64,000 nt of DNA. Source: Halobacteriovoraceae bacterium. Lineage in GTDB: Bacteria; Bdellovibrionota; Bacteriovoracia; Bacteriovoracales; Bacteriovoracaceae. Below the pieces are notes generated by a model, which worked only from the letters and a program-made list of their open reading frames with translations, had not been told where the DNA came from and did no database searches. Of the stretch, positions 27,847 to 37,106 are shown one piece after another; position 1 is the stretch's first letter; each line of letters starts with the position of its first letter. The stretch spans positions 249,485 to 313,484 of the forward strand of contig PASP01000004.1 of the NCBI GenBank assembly GCA_002712005.1, written 5' to 3'. The position numbers and the translations under genes are program-made.

Positions 27847-27862
27847 AAATTATAAATAAACC

Positions 27863-28468
27863 TTAAGCGGCCTTCTTACCAGCACTATTTGTTTGAGCTC
27901 CCTCTAAAGGAACACTAAACTTCACGCCACCGGCCATTTCCACTTCACAACCATGCTCTGATAGGTACAACTCTACTCCAGAGACGGTTACCTTGAGTTT
28001 TCCTTTTTCAACACTAAGAGAAGCTTCTTTATCTCCTAGAGAAAAACTCATATTGAAATCCATTTGTCCTTGACCAGAAAAACTCATTTCTCCAGTAGGA
28101 GCCTCATGGTGAGTTTGTGTAGGCTGTGCTGCCTCGCGATGTTCATCCATCGAAACCACATTATTAGTTTCCTCATGAATGGGCTCATCAGTCACCTCTT
28201 CAGAAGCGGCACTCATATCTTGCTCATATTCTTCTGGAGCATCTTCAGAATCAGAAGCTTCCATTGTAGCTTCTTCACTTTCATGCTCGATACTTTCAGT
28301 ATCTTCTTCTAATTCGCTTTGGACATTGTCCATTTCCGTATCAGCCGATGGTGTCTCTGACGCTTCTTGTTCAATGAATTCTTTTTCCAAGCTTTCAATT
28401 TCATTCATAATATCTTGAAGCTCAGCATCGTTAAAATTTTGATCTAGTGTCTCATCGTGATCTGACAT
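27863..28468 (-). CDS. Acidic, largely disordered protein of unknown function
   Basis: 201 residues, no signal peptide. Residues about 1-125 are very rich in Glu, Asp, Ser and Thr and probably unfolded. Residues about 130-190 look like a small beta domain (MDFNMSFSLGDKEASLSVEK, then GVELYLSEHGCEVEMAGG). The end is basic (AGKKAA). SD GGAGG gives the start. First gene of the rsmD-coaD cluster, so it is probably expressed constitutively. Function not known. Confidence 0.7.
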   Translation of the reverse strand: MSDHDETLDQNFNDAELQDIMNEIESLEKEFIEQEASETPSADTEMDNVQSELEEDTESIEHESEEATMEASDSEDAPEEYEQDMSAASEEVTDEPIHEETNNVVSMDEHREAAQPTQTHHEAPTGEMSFSGQGQMDFNMSFSLGDKEASLSVEKGKLKVTVSGVELYLSEHGCEVEMAGGVKFSVPLEGAQTNSAGKKAA

Positions 28469-28796
28469 ATTTCCTCCGGCCTTTAACTAACAAGTCCTTG
28501 TAATCACAGTCTAGTCCCCCTATCGGACTTTTACTCACGACTCTTTAGTCTTCTTTTCTTCCAATTTGATCCTGTGAATAATCTCAAGATCTTTAGGGCC
28601 CTTCCCTTGTTTTCACACTAAATCTATTTATGTCATTTTTTTGTCCGATGAAATCCCTCTTACATTTGGGATGTCATTGTTTTTCCTTGATTCTTCCATG
28701 ACAAATCACAAGAAGTTGAGGTACATTTTCGGACCACAAAAGAGACAACATAAATATGATTCATTTTGAAATATTAAAGATATTGGGAGCTTAGGG
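28469..28796. other. Intergenic divergent region
   Basis: No gene seen in these 328 bases. It separates two divergent genes and must hold both promoters, but I could not pick convincing -35/-10 pairs. GGAG at 7 nt before the TTG at 28797 is the ribosome site of the plus-strand gene. Short weak repeats (TGTCATT) are present without clear structure. Confidence 0.5.
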
Positions 28797-31700
28797 TTGA
28801 GTAAAAGGTTATTTACCGCCAATTCCTGGCTTCAAGCAAATTTAAAAGGCTCAAGTGCTTTAGATAGAGCTTCTCTATCAAACAAAGATTCTTACAATGT
28901 CCTATTGGAACATCAGGATTCTTCGTCTTCTTCTGCACAAGCTTTTAATTCTTTGCCGTCTTCCTTAAGCAAGAGGAATGCGGGGAACCGTGATGAATTA
29001 CCTCCTCTCCCCCATGAAGGACATGGACTTCATGGGTCTCATGAAATGAATGAAAGTTTTCTCCCTAAGAAATATTTTATTCCTGGCTGGTCTGGAGGCT
29101 CTCTCTTTTCACGACCTGCAGTTGCTATAAAGAAACTTCAAGAAGAACTTTGGAAAGATGCTCTCTACACCTTTAAGTCTTCTTCTAATTTTCCTAAAAC
29201 CATGTCGGCTGCGATCCATAAAGAATTTAAAGGCTCCGCATGCGAAACCCTTATTCCTTCTGAGTTCCAAGGCGAAATGCTCCAAAGCATTCGTGAAAAA
29301 ATTAAAGACCTCCATGACTATCAACTCTTTTGGAGTGAAGTAAAGAAACCTCAGTCAGAGTATGGCCTTATTTTAAAAGCCTTTTTAGAGCTATACTGCT
29401 TTAAAGTTGCCACGATTTATTTATTAAAATTAAAATTTCTCGTCTCTTACTCGGAAGCGACAAGCTTCTCTTATACAATTAATCATATTGTAAATCCCAG
29501 CACCTTTATCAATCACCTCTTTACCAAGGGAAGCTCTCAAGAGATCAATTGTGAGTCTCTTAAAATGAATCAATATTCTTGGTACAGACCTTCAGGTAAA
29601 ATTGCTCAAAGACTAGAAGAGCTTACTAAGAGTTTTAGTGATGTTTCTACGACTCAGCTTATGAAGCTTTGCTCTTATCGCGATATTGATTCATCTAGTT
29701 CTTCCTTAAAGTTTAATAATAAGAATTATAGCCATGCGCTTTCCCACAAAAGCTTTGGGAAGTTTATAAATGAATTACTCGTCTTCTTTCCTTTGTGGAA
29801 TCAATACGAAACATTTCACTATCCAAGAAAACAATCACTAGCTCACCCCGATGTACTCAATACTAAATTTGTCGGTGACCATATTGAATCTTTAGGCCAA
29901 GGCCATTGGCTGGCCCAAGAGAGCAACCTTGCTATGGATTGGTCAGAAATTATCTGTCCAGATTTTTCGACTGAAGATCAGTCAGAAAAGTGCTTCATTA
30001 AAACTTCTCAGGAACTTCAGTTTCTTAATTTTCTTGTAACCTATTCAAAAGATCGTCGTATCTCAACGAGAGATTTTGTCCTTCAAGTTACTCGAGAAAA
30101 ATTTAATCGTTCTAAAATCAATATGTCCCCGCAGATCAGTCTTTTCACCACAAGTGAACAGCAGTCTGATCTCTTATATGACCGCATCGTTCTTAATCTA
30201 GGACATCTTCCTAAAAAGAATCCTCATCATTTTCTTTTAAGTAAGATTCAAGAACAGAAAGATTCACTTGCAACCGAAGCACAGCTTTTAGTTCTTACTA
30301 ATCAGAAAATATTTGTTCCTAGTCAAAGTAAGAAAGTAAAAGCTCTATTAAAAGACTTTAAGATTGAAGCCATCTTTAATTTTGAAAAATTAAAGGGTCG
30401 TGGAGAAGTCTCTAATTATGCCTATATTCTATCTAAGAGAAATCCGTTTGCTCGCAATAAAGACTTTCTCAATATGGACCCAGCTTCTCTCGTCGCCTCT
30501 CAAAAGCTCGAGCAAGAATCATGCTTCTCTTTTCGTTGGCATGGAGAATTAACTCTCTTTTCTAAATTTGATATTTTAGTCGATGAGCTCTTTAACTTCT
30601 TCAGTGAAAAAAGCTCACAGAGTGCATCGATTTACCAAAGAGGCCTAGGGCACGAACTTTCATTTGAATTCCACCAAGATGCCATCATAGATGGAAAACT
30701 TTTAAGTAGTTTGAATGAAGATAATGAGAATATTACTCACCCTCAGTTTTTCAAAAATCTAACTTTAAGCTGCTCACCCTTTGATACTTTCTTTTCTATT
30801 ATTGAACTCCAAGATAGACGTTCAAAAAAGTCTACCAAAGACTTTTTAGGCATTTCTCAAAGCTCAGAGCAATCAGCTTATAGTAGTGTACTCATTATCG
30901 ACCTTAGAAATGCTGTACGCCCGCAAATTGAAATCATCTCACCCGAGAGCTATTTGGCCAAAAGAGATGAGTATGGAAATGCTTACTTTCAATACTACGG
31001 ACTAACTCCTAAAGTAAAAAATCTTAATCTCAATCTTCTACGTGAATTCCTTGAAACTGATTTAGGCAGACAAGTCACTCAGATTTGCTTAAGTGGTGGC
31101 CCAAGTAAAATGAAGGGAAAACTTAAGTCTCTCCTTCTCCCTAATTTCTTTAAAGACGGTCGAGACCTCTCAACCCTTAATCCAGAGAAATATTGGTTCT
31201 TCAATATTAACGAAGAGGAACTTCTCAATACACATCCTGAGGAGCTTCACCAAAAAGTACTTAAAGAATATTCAAAAATTGATTATCTTAAAGATCAACA
31301 AATCTGGCTCTACTTAAGTCTTATTGGTCATTTAAAATTAACTCTTCGCTCAACCCTTGAGAAGATTAACGATGATCCCCATAAAGAATTTAATTTTACG
31401 AATCCTCTTTTAATTGAAGCTTTAACAAGTCTTACAACTTATACCATTTATCCAAATGAAGAAGTTTATACGGAATTAAAGATTGAACATAAAGATGAAC
31501 TTGAGTGCCCTCTGACCCAATTAAAACTCATTGAAAATGGAGAGGATTGTTCACTCCATCTATATGGACCTGAAAAAGTTCTTATTGAATTTCATGCGGA
31601 AAAAGAGACTCTTCAATTTATTCAGTTTATCCTGTCTCAAGCTTCAGGCTATCCTCTCCTCCAGATCCTTCAAAATCTTGAGATTCCTAAGCATGATGAG

Positions 31701-31814
31701 CTAAAATCTGTTCTCACTGAGTTTAACCAAGTCAAAACGACACTTCATGACACCTATAATGAAGTTCACTCTAAAATCACCAGGGCCTTCACTAAACAAA
31801 TTGCTCAAGTATAA
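28797..31814 (+). CDS. Large protein resembling a degenerate N6-adenine DNA methyltransferase with TRD-like C-terminus
   Basis: 1005 residues from a TTG start (GGAG 7 nt upstream). In the middle, DRIVLNLGHLPKK (about 463-475) sits where N6-adenine methyltransferases have D-x-I-x-x-NPPY. It is followed in the right order by LVLTNQKIFVPS, KVKALLKDFKIEAIFNFEKL and SNYAYILSKR, the pattern after motif IV in HsdM-type enzymes. Around 750-785, FLETDLGRQ then GGPSKMKGKLKSLLLP resembles the end of a target-recognition domain. NPPY and a clear SAM-binding FxGxG are missing, so it should not methylate. The N-terminal 250 residues are not recognised. Homology is my reading of pattern, not a search result. 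It stands beside the ChaN-like gene (66 nt gap). Confidence 0.55.
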   Translation: MSKRLFTANSWLQANLKGSSALDRASLSNKDSYNVLLEHQDSSSSSAQAFNSLPSSLSKRNAGNRDELPPLPHEGHGLHGSHEMNESFLPKKYFIPGWSGGSLFSRPAVAIKKLQEELWKDALYTFKSSSNFPKTMSAAIHKEFKGSACETLIPSEFQGEMLQSIREKIKDLHDYQLFWSEVKKPQSEYGLILKAFLELYCFKVATIYLLKLKFLVSYSEATSFSYTINHIVNPSTFINHLFTKGSSQEINCESLKMNQYSWYRPSGKIAQRLEELTKSFSDVSTTQLMKLCSYRDIDSSSSSLKFNNKNYSHALSHKSFGKFINELLVFFPLWNQYETFHYPRKQSLAHPDVLNTKFVGDHIESLGQGHWLAQESNLAMDWSEIICPDFSTEDQSEKCFIKTSQELQFLNFLVTYSKDRRISTRDFVLQVTREKFNRSKINMSPQISLFTTSEQQSDLLYDRIVLNLGHLPKKNPHHFLLSKIQEQKDSLATEAQLLVLTNQKIFVPSQSKKVKALLKDFKIEAIFNFEKLKGRGEVSNYAYILSKRNPFARNKDFLNMDPASLVASQKLEQESCFSFRWHGELTLFSKFDILVDELFNFFSEKSSQSASIYQRGLGHELSFEFHQDAIIDGKLLSSLNEDNENITHPQFFKNLTLSCSPFDTFFSIIELQDRRSKKSTKDFLGISQSSEQSAYSSVLIIDLRNAVRPQIEIISPESYLAKRDEYGNAYFQYYGLTPKVKNLNLNLLREFLETDLGRQVTQICLSGGPSKMKGKLKSLLLPNFFKDGRDLSTLNPEKYWFFNINEEELLNTHPEELHQKVLKEYSKIDYLKDQQIWLYLSLIGHLKLTLRSTLEKINDDPHKEFNFTNPLLIEALTSLTTYTIYPNEEVYTELKIEHKDELECPLTQLKLIENGEDCSLHLYGPEKVLIEFHAEKETLQFIQFILSQASGYPLLQILQNLEIPKHDELKSVLTEFNQVKTTLHDTYNEVHSKITRAFTKQIAQV

Positions 31815-31880
31815 CGATTAACCTCTCAAAATTCTTATCAAAATCTCCCCTGAAATTCATTTTCCGAGTAAAATCGTATT

Positions 31881-33545
31881 ATGAATAAAATTGATAAAGT
31901 CTGGGAACTTCATAAATCTATTTATCGCCACCTTAAGAAGAAGGCCAAAAGTCTTGAGGGTGAAGTTTCTAAAGAGCTGGTTCAATATGAGAAGAATCAG
32001 AGAAAGTATGCTTCTCGTGACTTCGAACAATCCTCTATGGATGAACTCTTTAATCGTATTAATCAAAGTCATGTCGTTTATCTAGGTGATTTTCACAGCT
32101 TCGATCAGAACTCTAGAAATTTGGAACGCCTTATTCGTAATCTGATTATTCAAAAAGAAGCATTCTCCTTAGGAGTAGAGTTTGTTGATATCAAACATCA
32201 ACAGGCCATTGATGACTATTTAAAACGTCACATAACAGAATTAGAATTTTTAGAACAAATTGAATACCACGAAACTTGGCGCTTCCCTTGGGTTTATTAT
32301 CGTCCCTTCTTTCAAATGGCGAGAGAGAATAATGTTTCGGTTCTCGCCCTCAATACAGAGGGAGGACTCAAAGAGAGGGATGAAAAAGCAGCTCATCAAA
32401 TACAGCAATTCTTTAGTCAGAATCCAAAGTCTCGTCTTCTCGTTCTATTTGGAGAGCTCCATATCGTAAAGAATAAGCTGCCTCAGATGGTCAAAAAGAG
32501 GCTCTCCCCTCTCTTGCCGAATTATAAAGATCTCATTATTCATCAAAATCTAGATGAGGTTTATTGGAAGCTCCACGAAATTCATATTGAAAAGCATAAT
32601 CAAATTATCACTTTTGAGGACAATGAATTCGCGCTGCTTTCTGCACCTCCATGGATAAAATACGAAAGTATGATTTATTGGTATGAAAATCTTGCGGATT
32701 CCCCAGAGCTAGAAATAAACGATTATCTCTTTAATGAAGGGGTCTTATATTTAAACTCAAATGTTCCAGAGAACTTCTTATACTTATGTGAAAAAATCCG
32801 AGAAACTCTTGAAATAGAAGATAAGATCGAATGGGAGTCCCTTGAAGACTTCAATCTCTATGAACACCAAAACTTAGAAATTGTAACAGAGAAGATTCAA
32901 GCCCTATCTCAACAAAGATTAATCGACTTTTTCGAGCGTCTCGTTTCAGAGGGGCGAGTTTTTAGAATTCCCCAAACATCGAGCTACTACTGCTCTTCTT
33001 ATTCGATTAACCGAATGGGACAACTGGCTGGAACTCATCTCCAACATTTGGCCCATCAAAAACAAGGTTTAGATGACCAGAAGCAATGGCTCCAGTCGAA
33101 GAGTTACGAGAAATTTATAAGTATTATAAAAACCAATGCTATTGGATTTCTCTGCTCTAAAATTATTAATCCCTATAGAAAATGTGACCTCTACGGAGAT
33201 GTGCTTACCCAGTTACAAAGCATTCCCACGAGCGATACAAAAACAGCGCAAAAGGCTTCTATTCTTCATTTATTTAAAGACTGTATTGAACTTGAAGACC
33301 AAACACCCCTCGCTAATATTCTTAAGAATAAAAATCTATTCATTATTCATGAAGCAGCTAGAAAGATTGGTTTCTATTGGGGCGAGGTTGTCTACGAAGA
33401 GTTTTTAATGAAGGGGAATCGGCAAGTGAATCAAGTAATGAATTATCTCTTTAGCCTTTCTTTGGACGAGTCTGAGTTTAAAAAAGTCTTAAGGCAAATA
33501 CTCCCAAAGAGTATCTACCCTAAGCACAAGAAACGTTATTTCTAG
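31881..33545 (+). CDS. ChaN-like (haem-binding uptake/TIKI superfamily) protein
   Basis: 554 residues, no signal peptide. The N-terminal domain has the ChaN signature: VYLGDFHS (about 63-70), SLGVEFVDIKHQQAIDDYL, then ALNTEGGLKERDEKAA and LLVLFGELHIVKN (about 191). ChaN proteins bind haem as dimers; the superfamily also includes TraB/TIKI peptidase-like folds, with the same paired E/H motifs. A C-terminal part of about 250 residues is not recognised. Lacking an export signal, a cytoplasmic role is expected. Its stop overlaps the convergent sensor-like gene by 4 nt. Confidence 0.72.
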   Translation: MNKIDKVWELHKSIYRHLKKKAKSLEGEVSKELVQYEKNQRKYASRDFEQSSMDELFNRINQSHVVYLGDFHSFDQNSRNLERLIRNLIIQKEAFSLGVEFVDIKHQQAIDDYLKRHITELEFLEQIEYHETWRFPWVYYRPFFQMARENNVSVLALNTEGGLKERDEKAAHQIQQFFSQNPKSRLLVLFGELHIVKNKLPQMVKKRLSPLLPNYKDLIIHQNLDEVYWKLHEIHIEKHNQIITFEDNEFALLSAPPWIKYESMIYWYENLADSPELEINDYLFNEGVLYLNSNVPENFLYLCEKIRETLEIEDKIEWESLEDFNLYEHQNLEIVTEKIQALSQQRLIDFFERLVSEGRVFRIPQTSSYYCSSYSINRMGQLAGTHLQHLAHQKQGLDDQKQWLQSKSYEKFISIIKTNAIGFLCSKIINPYRKCDLYGDVLTQLQSIPTSDTKTAQKASILHLFKDCIELEDQTPLANILKNKNLFIIHEAARKIGFYWGEVVYEEFLMKGNRQVNQVMNYLFSLSLDESEFKKVLRQILPKSIYPKHKKRYF

Positions 33546-35059
33546 TTTTGCATTCTCTCTAAAATTTCTTTCTTAGTTCCTCTTTCAACACGAGTTACTT
33601 TCTTTTTAGAATGATTTTGAGATTTACGATTCGTTTGTTTTTTATTGCTATCCGCTGCAGCCGTTAAAACGAGTTGAACTTTTCGTCCTACATGTGCGCC
33701 ATCTTCATTTCCTACATTTTCGAACGAAAGCTTTGCTCCCATATCCTCAGCTAAACTTTGAGCGATGGCCAGATCGGTATGCTCTAATAGACCAGTAGCA
33801 AGTCCTTTAGATTGTCTTAAAAACTCTTTAGAGAACTCACGACCTGAATCAAAAATATCCATGAATACAGTTGAACCGAGAGTTCTCACTCCAATTTTTA
33901 AATACTTCTTTGGATCTTCAAAGTCATAGTTTTCAATCGCATTCGTTAAGAGATGATAAATCACTTGATCAAGTGCTTCTTCCTCGGCATATACTTTTAC
34001 TTCTTCAGAATCGATATCCAGATTAATTCCTAAAGTAAATAATTTTGAAGATACCAGATCCACAACTCCAGCAATTCGATCTTCTAGCTCAACAACTTCA
34101 TCACTACCAAGCTTATGGGGAAGGAGGGCTTCTTGTTCTCCAGAGCTCACTTCTCCCTCTTCTAAATTTCGGTTTGATGCAGCTTGAGCCGTAGCTTCTT
34201 CACTACCTTGACCAGGGCGAGTCCACATTTCTTCGATTTGTTCAGCTCTTTCTATTTTCTGTTCAGCAACAGGTACTTGAACCCCCGCTACCACATCAGA
34301 CTTAACCTCTGTTTGGTTTCTAATATAAGCAACCTCAAAGAGCTGTCCTAATTTATGGAGTCCCATTACCTGAAGGGCCTTCACAATTATAGGCTTTAAA
34401 GTGGCCAGACTAACCGAGTCTTCACTGAGTAATCTATCTGATTCTTTAGATATCTCTTCAAGGGCTTCTTCGTCCGCTCTTCTTCTTAAGTAATCAAGTC
34501 CTAGAAAGAGGGGAACAAAAGCTGCAATGACGTAAAAGAAAGTACTCATTGTGCCCTTTCTTCCATTAAGAGCATTTTGAAGCGAATGAATCGCATCATT
34601 GATTTGAATCTTCTTTACTTCTAATTTTTCAAAACGAGTTCCAACAGCACTGAGAAGAACATTTTCAGGATTTCCTTCAAAAAGTCCTTCTGCTTCCTTG
34701 GCCATTACTTTTTGATGAAACCAATTTGCATCATTGGCCAATGTATTAAGGTCATCAAGAATAATATTGTTATTTAAACCAAGAGTCTCATACGCTCTAA
34801 CAGTTTCACCTAAGCACTCTTCCGTAGTTTGCGTAAAAGAGTCAGATAGGTATTCAGAGCTCGTTCCTAAGAGTCTTGCAGTATATGTATTGTGTAATCG
34901 TGTGAAGCAAGTTTGAAGTCCCCCTTTTAGGGCCAATAACTTCTGAGACTTTATAGAGTTATTTTGAATTCCTGCCGAAACCATGACAAGACTTGCTAGT
35001 CCTACAATTGAGAGTACTTTTGTTCTTCCTTGAATCTTTGATAGAAGGCCAACCTTCAT
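33542..35059 (-). CDS. Membrane sensor-like protein with HATPase_c domain but no DHp histidine
   Basis: 505 residues. Two membrane segments (about 17-33 and about 171-186) flank a periplasmic helical domain; next an acidic linker; then a histidine-kinase-type ATPase: N-box HLLTNAIENY, a G1 region DIFDSGRE and a C-terminal GLLEHTDLAIAQSLAEDMGA. No H-box of the form HE[FL]xxP is visible between TM2 and the ATPase. SD GGAGAAG precedes the ATG. No response regulator is adjacent. It may be a degenerate kinase or an ATP-binding regulator. Confidence 0.7.
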   Translation of the reverse strand: MKVGLLSKIQGRTKVLSIVGLASLVMVSAGIQNNSIKSQKLLALKGGLQTCFTRLHNTYTARLLGTSSEYLSDSFTQTTEECLGETVRAYETLGLNNNIILDDLNTLANDANWFHQKVMAKEAEGLFEGNPENVLLSAVGTRFEKLEVKKIQINDAIHSLQNALNGRKGTMSTFFYVIAAFVPLFLGLDYLRRRADEEALEEISKESDRLLSEDSVSLATLKPIIVKALQVMGLHKLGQLFEVAYIRNQTEVKSDVVAGVQVPVAEQKIERAEQIEEMWTRPGQGSEEATAQAASNRNLEEGEVSSGEQEALLPHKLGSDEVVELEDRIAGVVDLVSSKLFTLGINLDIDSEEVKVYAEEEALDQVIYHLLTNAIENYDFEDPKKYLKIGVRTLGSTVFMDIFDSGREFSKEFLRQSKGLATGLLEHTDLAIAQSLAEDMGAKLSFENVGNEDGAHVGRKVQLVLTAAADSNKKQTNRKSQNHSKKKVTRVERGTKKEILERMQN

Positions 35060-35248
35060 GGTTCTTCTCCGCTGTTTTGAGAATGTCTAATTCGATCTAT
35101 AGGGTGCCCTCATGGCATAAAAACCCACTCTAAAATATGTTTACAAGTTGCGACATATTAGTCAAGAAAGGGAAATAATTGACCGCTCTTCTATAGTGCA
35201 CCATTCTAGAAGAAATATGACAAAGTAAAAAAGTCGACCATTTACGGG

Positions 35249-36295
35249 ATGATTTTTAAATTGCGCTCATGGTATGGTTTTTATGTGGAAAATCATAACC
35301 GACTCATAAACGCCAGTATCTTTGCGCTGCTCACTCACCTCTTTTTTTTCGGGTGCTTACTGCTGCTTACCCGTGAAATCAAGCTTGATCCACAAATCCC
35401 CCTCAAAGATCGGGCCATTCAAATTGACCGAATCTCTCAGGCACAAATGAATAAGTATCGTCGAGTAGGTGTTCGCGGTGGAGTTCAAGGCTTCAATATG
35501 CGCACAAAAAGAGGAAACACTGTAAGTAAAAGTAAGAATAATCCTCCGACTCACCTTCCTCCTCAAGAAGGAATTAAAGGGGAAAAAGGAAAAAAGAACC
35601 TCTCACTAGATCAACTTCAGGCCAAAGTCGATCCTTCCCAAATGAAGCCTAAGAACTCAGAACAAAGTGATAATCAAAGAAAAAATAACTCTAATAAAAA
35701 TACCCCACGCAACGAACCCCAAGAAATGTCTCCAAAAATGGAACAACTTCTTATCAAAAAAGAAATTCAAGCTGCTGAACAAGGAATTCCTCTAACCGCC
35801 CTTCGCTCTACTCAAGCTGTTAATAACTTTAGAAGACAACAACAAATTCAATTCGAAATGCTAAGAGATATGGGAACTCAATCAACCCAAGCCGAGGTAC
35901 TCAAAAGCACTGGCTTCAATCTCCACTTCGAACCTCCTGCAGGAATTCCCGAGGACGAACTCAACTCGGTAGAAAAGATTTTTTACAGCTTTCAAAAGAG
36001 AACCTTCATCGGCTACGTGAACTCTTTTATGTCGAGCTACCAAGACACACTCACTCGCTCCCCCCACGTGAGAAATGCTCTTCGTTCAGAACGCCATCTT
36101 CTCACCGGAAGAATTACATTTGATAAAGAAGGAAATATTATAAGAATAAAGATTCTAAGAAGTAGTCAAAATGATGAAATACATAGACTCTTTGAAACAA
36201 CATTGCGAAATATTCGATCCCTTCCCAATCCCCCTAAAGCTATCATTGAAGATAAAGATCAATTTAATATTTATTATCAACTTAAAATCAATTAA
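35249..36295 (+). CDS. TonB-like energy-transducer protein
   Basis: 348 residues. One N-terminal membrane helix (IFALLTHLFFFGCLLLL, about 25-41), a long polar basic linker rich in Lys, Asn and Gln, then a C-terminal TonB-type domain: LTGRITFDKEGNIIRIKILR, RSLPNPPKAI and a final YYQLKI strand. Typical of TonB/TolA-like proteins that pass proton-motive energy to the outer membrane. The middle domain (about 200-260) is larger than in standard TonB. The protease-like gene follows after 5 nt. A second TonB is at 52216-52890. Confidence 0.72.
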   Translation: MIFKLRSWYGFYVENHNRLINASIFALLTHLFFFGCLLLLTREIKLDPQIPLKDRAIQIDRISQAQMNKYRRVGVRGGVQGFNMRTKRGNTVSKSKNNPPTHLPPQEGIKGEKGKKNLSLDQLQAKVDPSQMKPKNSEQSDNQRKNNSNKNTPRNEPQEMSPKMEQLLIKKEIQAAEQGIPLTALRSTQAVNNFRRQQQIQFEMLRDMGTQSTQAEVLKSTGFNLHFEPPAGIPEDELNSVEKIFYSFQKRTFIGYVNSFMSSYQDTLTRSPHVRNALRSERHLLTGRITFDKEGNIIRIKILRSSQNDEIHRLFETTLRNIRSLPNPPKAIIEDKDQFNIYYQLKIN

Positions 36296-36300
36296 TCCTT

Positions 36301-37095
36301 ATGAAAAAAACGATTAACGCTCTCATCCCCCTTCTTCTCCTCTTTTCACCAAGCATGAATACTCGAGCTCAAGAAAGAAAACTTCTATGCCAGCTCGTCG
36401 AAAATCATGCCTATTCTGAACTCACCAATGACCGTAAGAATCCATACGACAACGGATACTCCGAGCAGAGATATGATTATGTTCTCGATACCTTCATTGA
36501 TGAATTCTCTCCTGACACAGGAAACCAATTAAATATTCAAAGGGACTGGACCGATGGGGCCGTCAATGCGTGGGCCTGGAGAATTGGTCAAGAGTATTGG
36601 CTTGAAGTCCCCGGAGGTATGTCACGCTATCACCTCATTTCAGAAGAAGGATTTATCTCCACTCTTTGTCACGAACTTGGTCACCTCCTAGGAGGCTCAC
36701 CTCACAGTCACGAAATAAGCTACGAAGGACAAGCCGATTACTACGGGCATATGAAATGCTTAGAAAGAATTTTTAAAAGACTTAATCTAGATCGTTCCGA
36801 CTCTTCAGAACTTTCTTGTGCAGGGGAATTCTGCCAGGCCAGACTTGAAGGAGCAAAAAGTCTTAGCTCCTACTATGCCTCGCTAGAAAATAGCCCCTTT
36901 CCCTCTCTTATAACTCCTGACCAATCCCAAGTTACCACCACTCTAAGGTCCCACCCCAAAGCTCAATGCCGCTTTGATACCATGGTTGCGGCCATGAAAT
37001 GCCCCAACCGAAATCCTTTCTCTTACCTAGAACCCCACTCAGGCTCTTGTCAGGAAGAAGTTTCACAACGCCCAAAATGCTGGTATTCCTTTTAA
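36301..37095 (+). CDS. Exported zinc metalloprotease-like protein
   Basis: 264 residues with a signal peptide (ALIPLLLLFSPSMNTRAQ). Zinc motif HELGH in STLCHELGHLLGGSPHSH, followed about 15 residues later by YEGQADYYGH, whose Glu fits the third ligand of gluzincins (E-x-x-x-D type). At least eight cysteines suggest an exported, disulfide-stabilised enzyme. No own ribosome site; 5 nt after the TonB-like gene, so translationally coupled. A secreted peptidase would suit a predator, but the substrate is unknown. Confidence 0.72.
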   Translation: MKKTINALIPLLLLFSPSMNTRAQERKLLCQLVENHAYSELTNDRKNPYDNGYSEQRYDYVLDTFIDEFSPDTGNQLNIQRDWTDGAVNAWAWRIGQEYWLEVPGGMSRYHLISEEGFISTLCHELGHLLGGSPHSHEISYEGQADYYGHMKCLERIFKRLNLDRSDSSELSCAGEFCQARLEGAKSLSSYYASLENSPFPSLITPDQSQVTTTLRSHPKAQCRFDTMVAAMKCPNRNPFSYLEPHSGSCQEEVSQRPKCWYSF

Positions 37096-37106
37096 AAAGG
37101 TCAGTT

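Noticed and set aside
28513-28529. AGTCC...GGACT hairpin in the 28.5 kb gap
   Set aside because: Only 5 bp with a 7-nt loop and no U-run; not distinguishable from chance.
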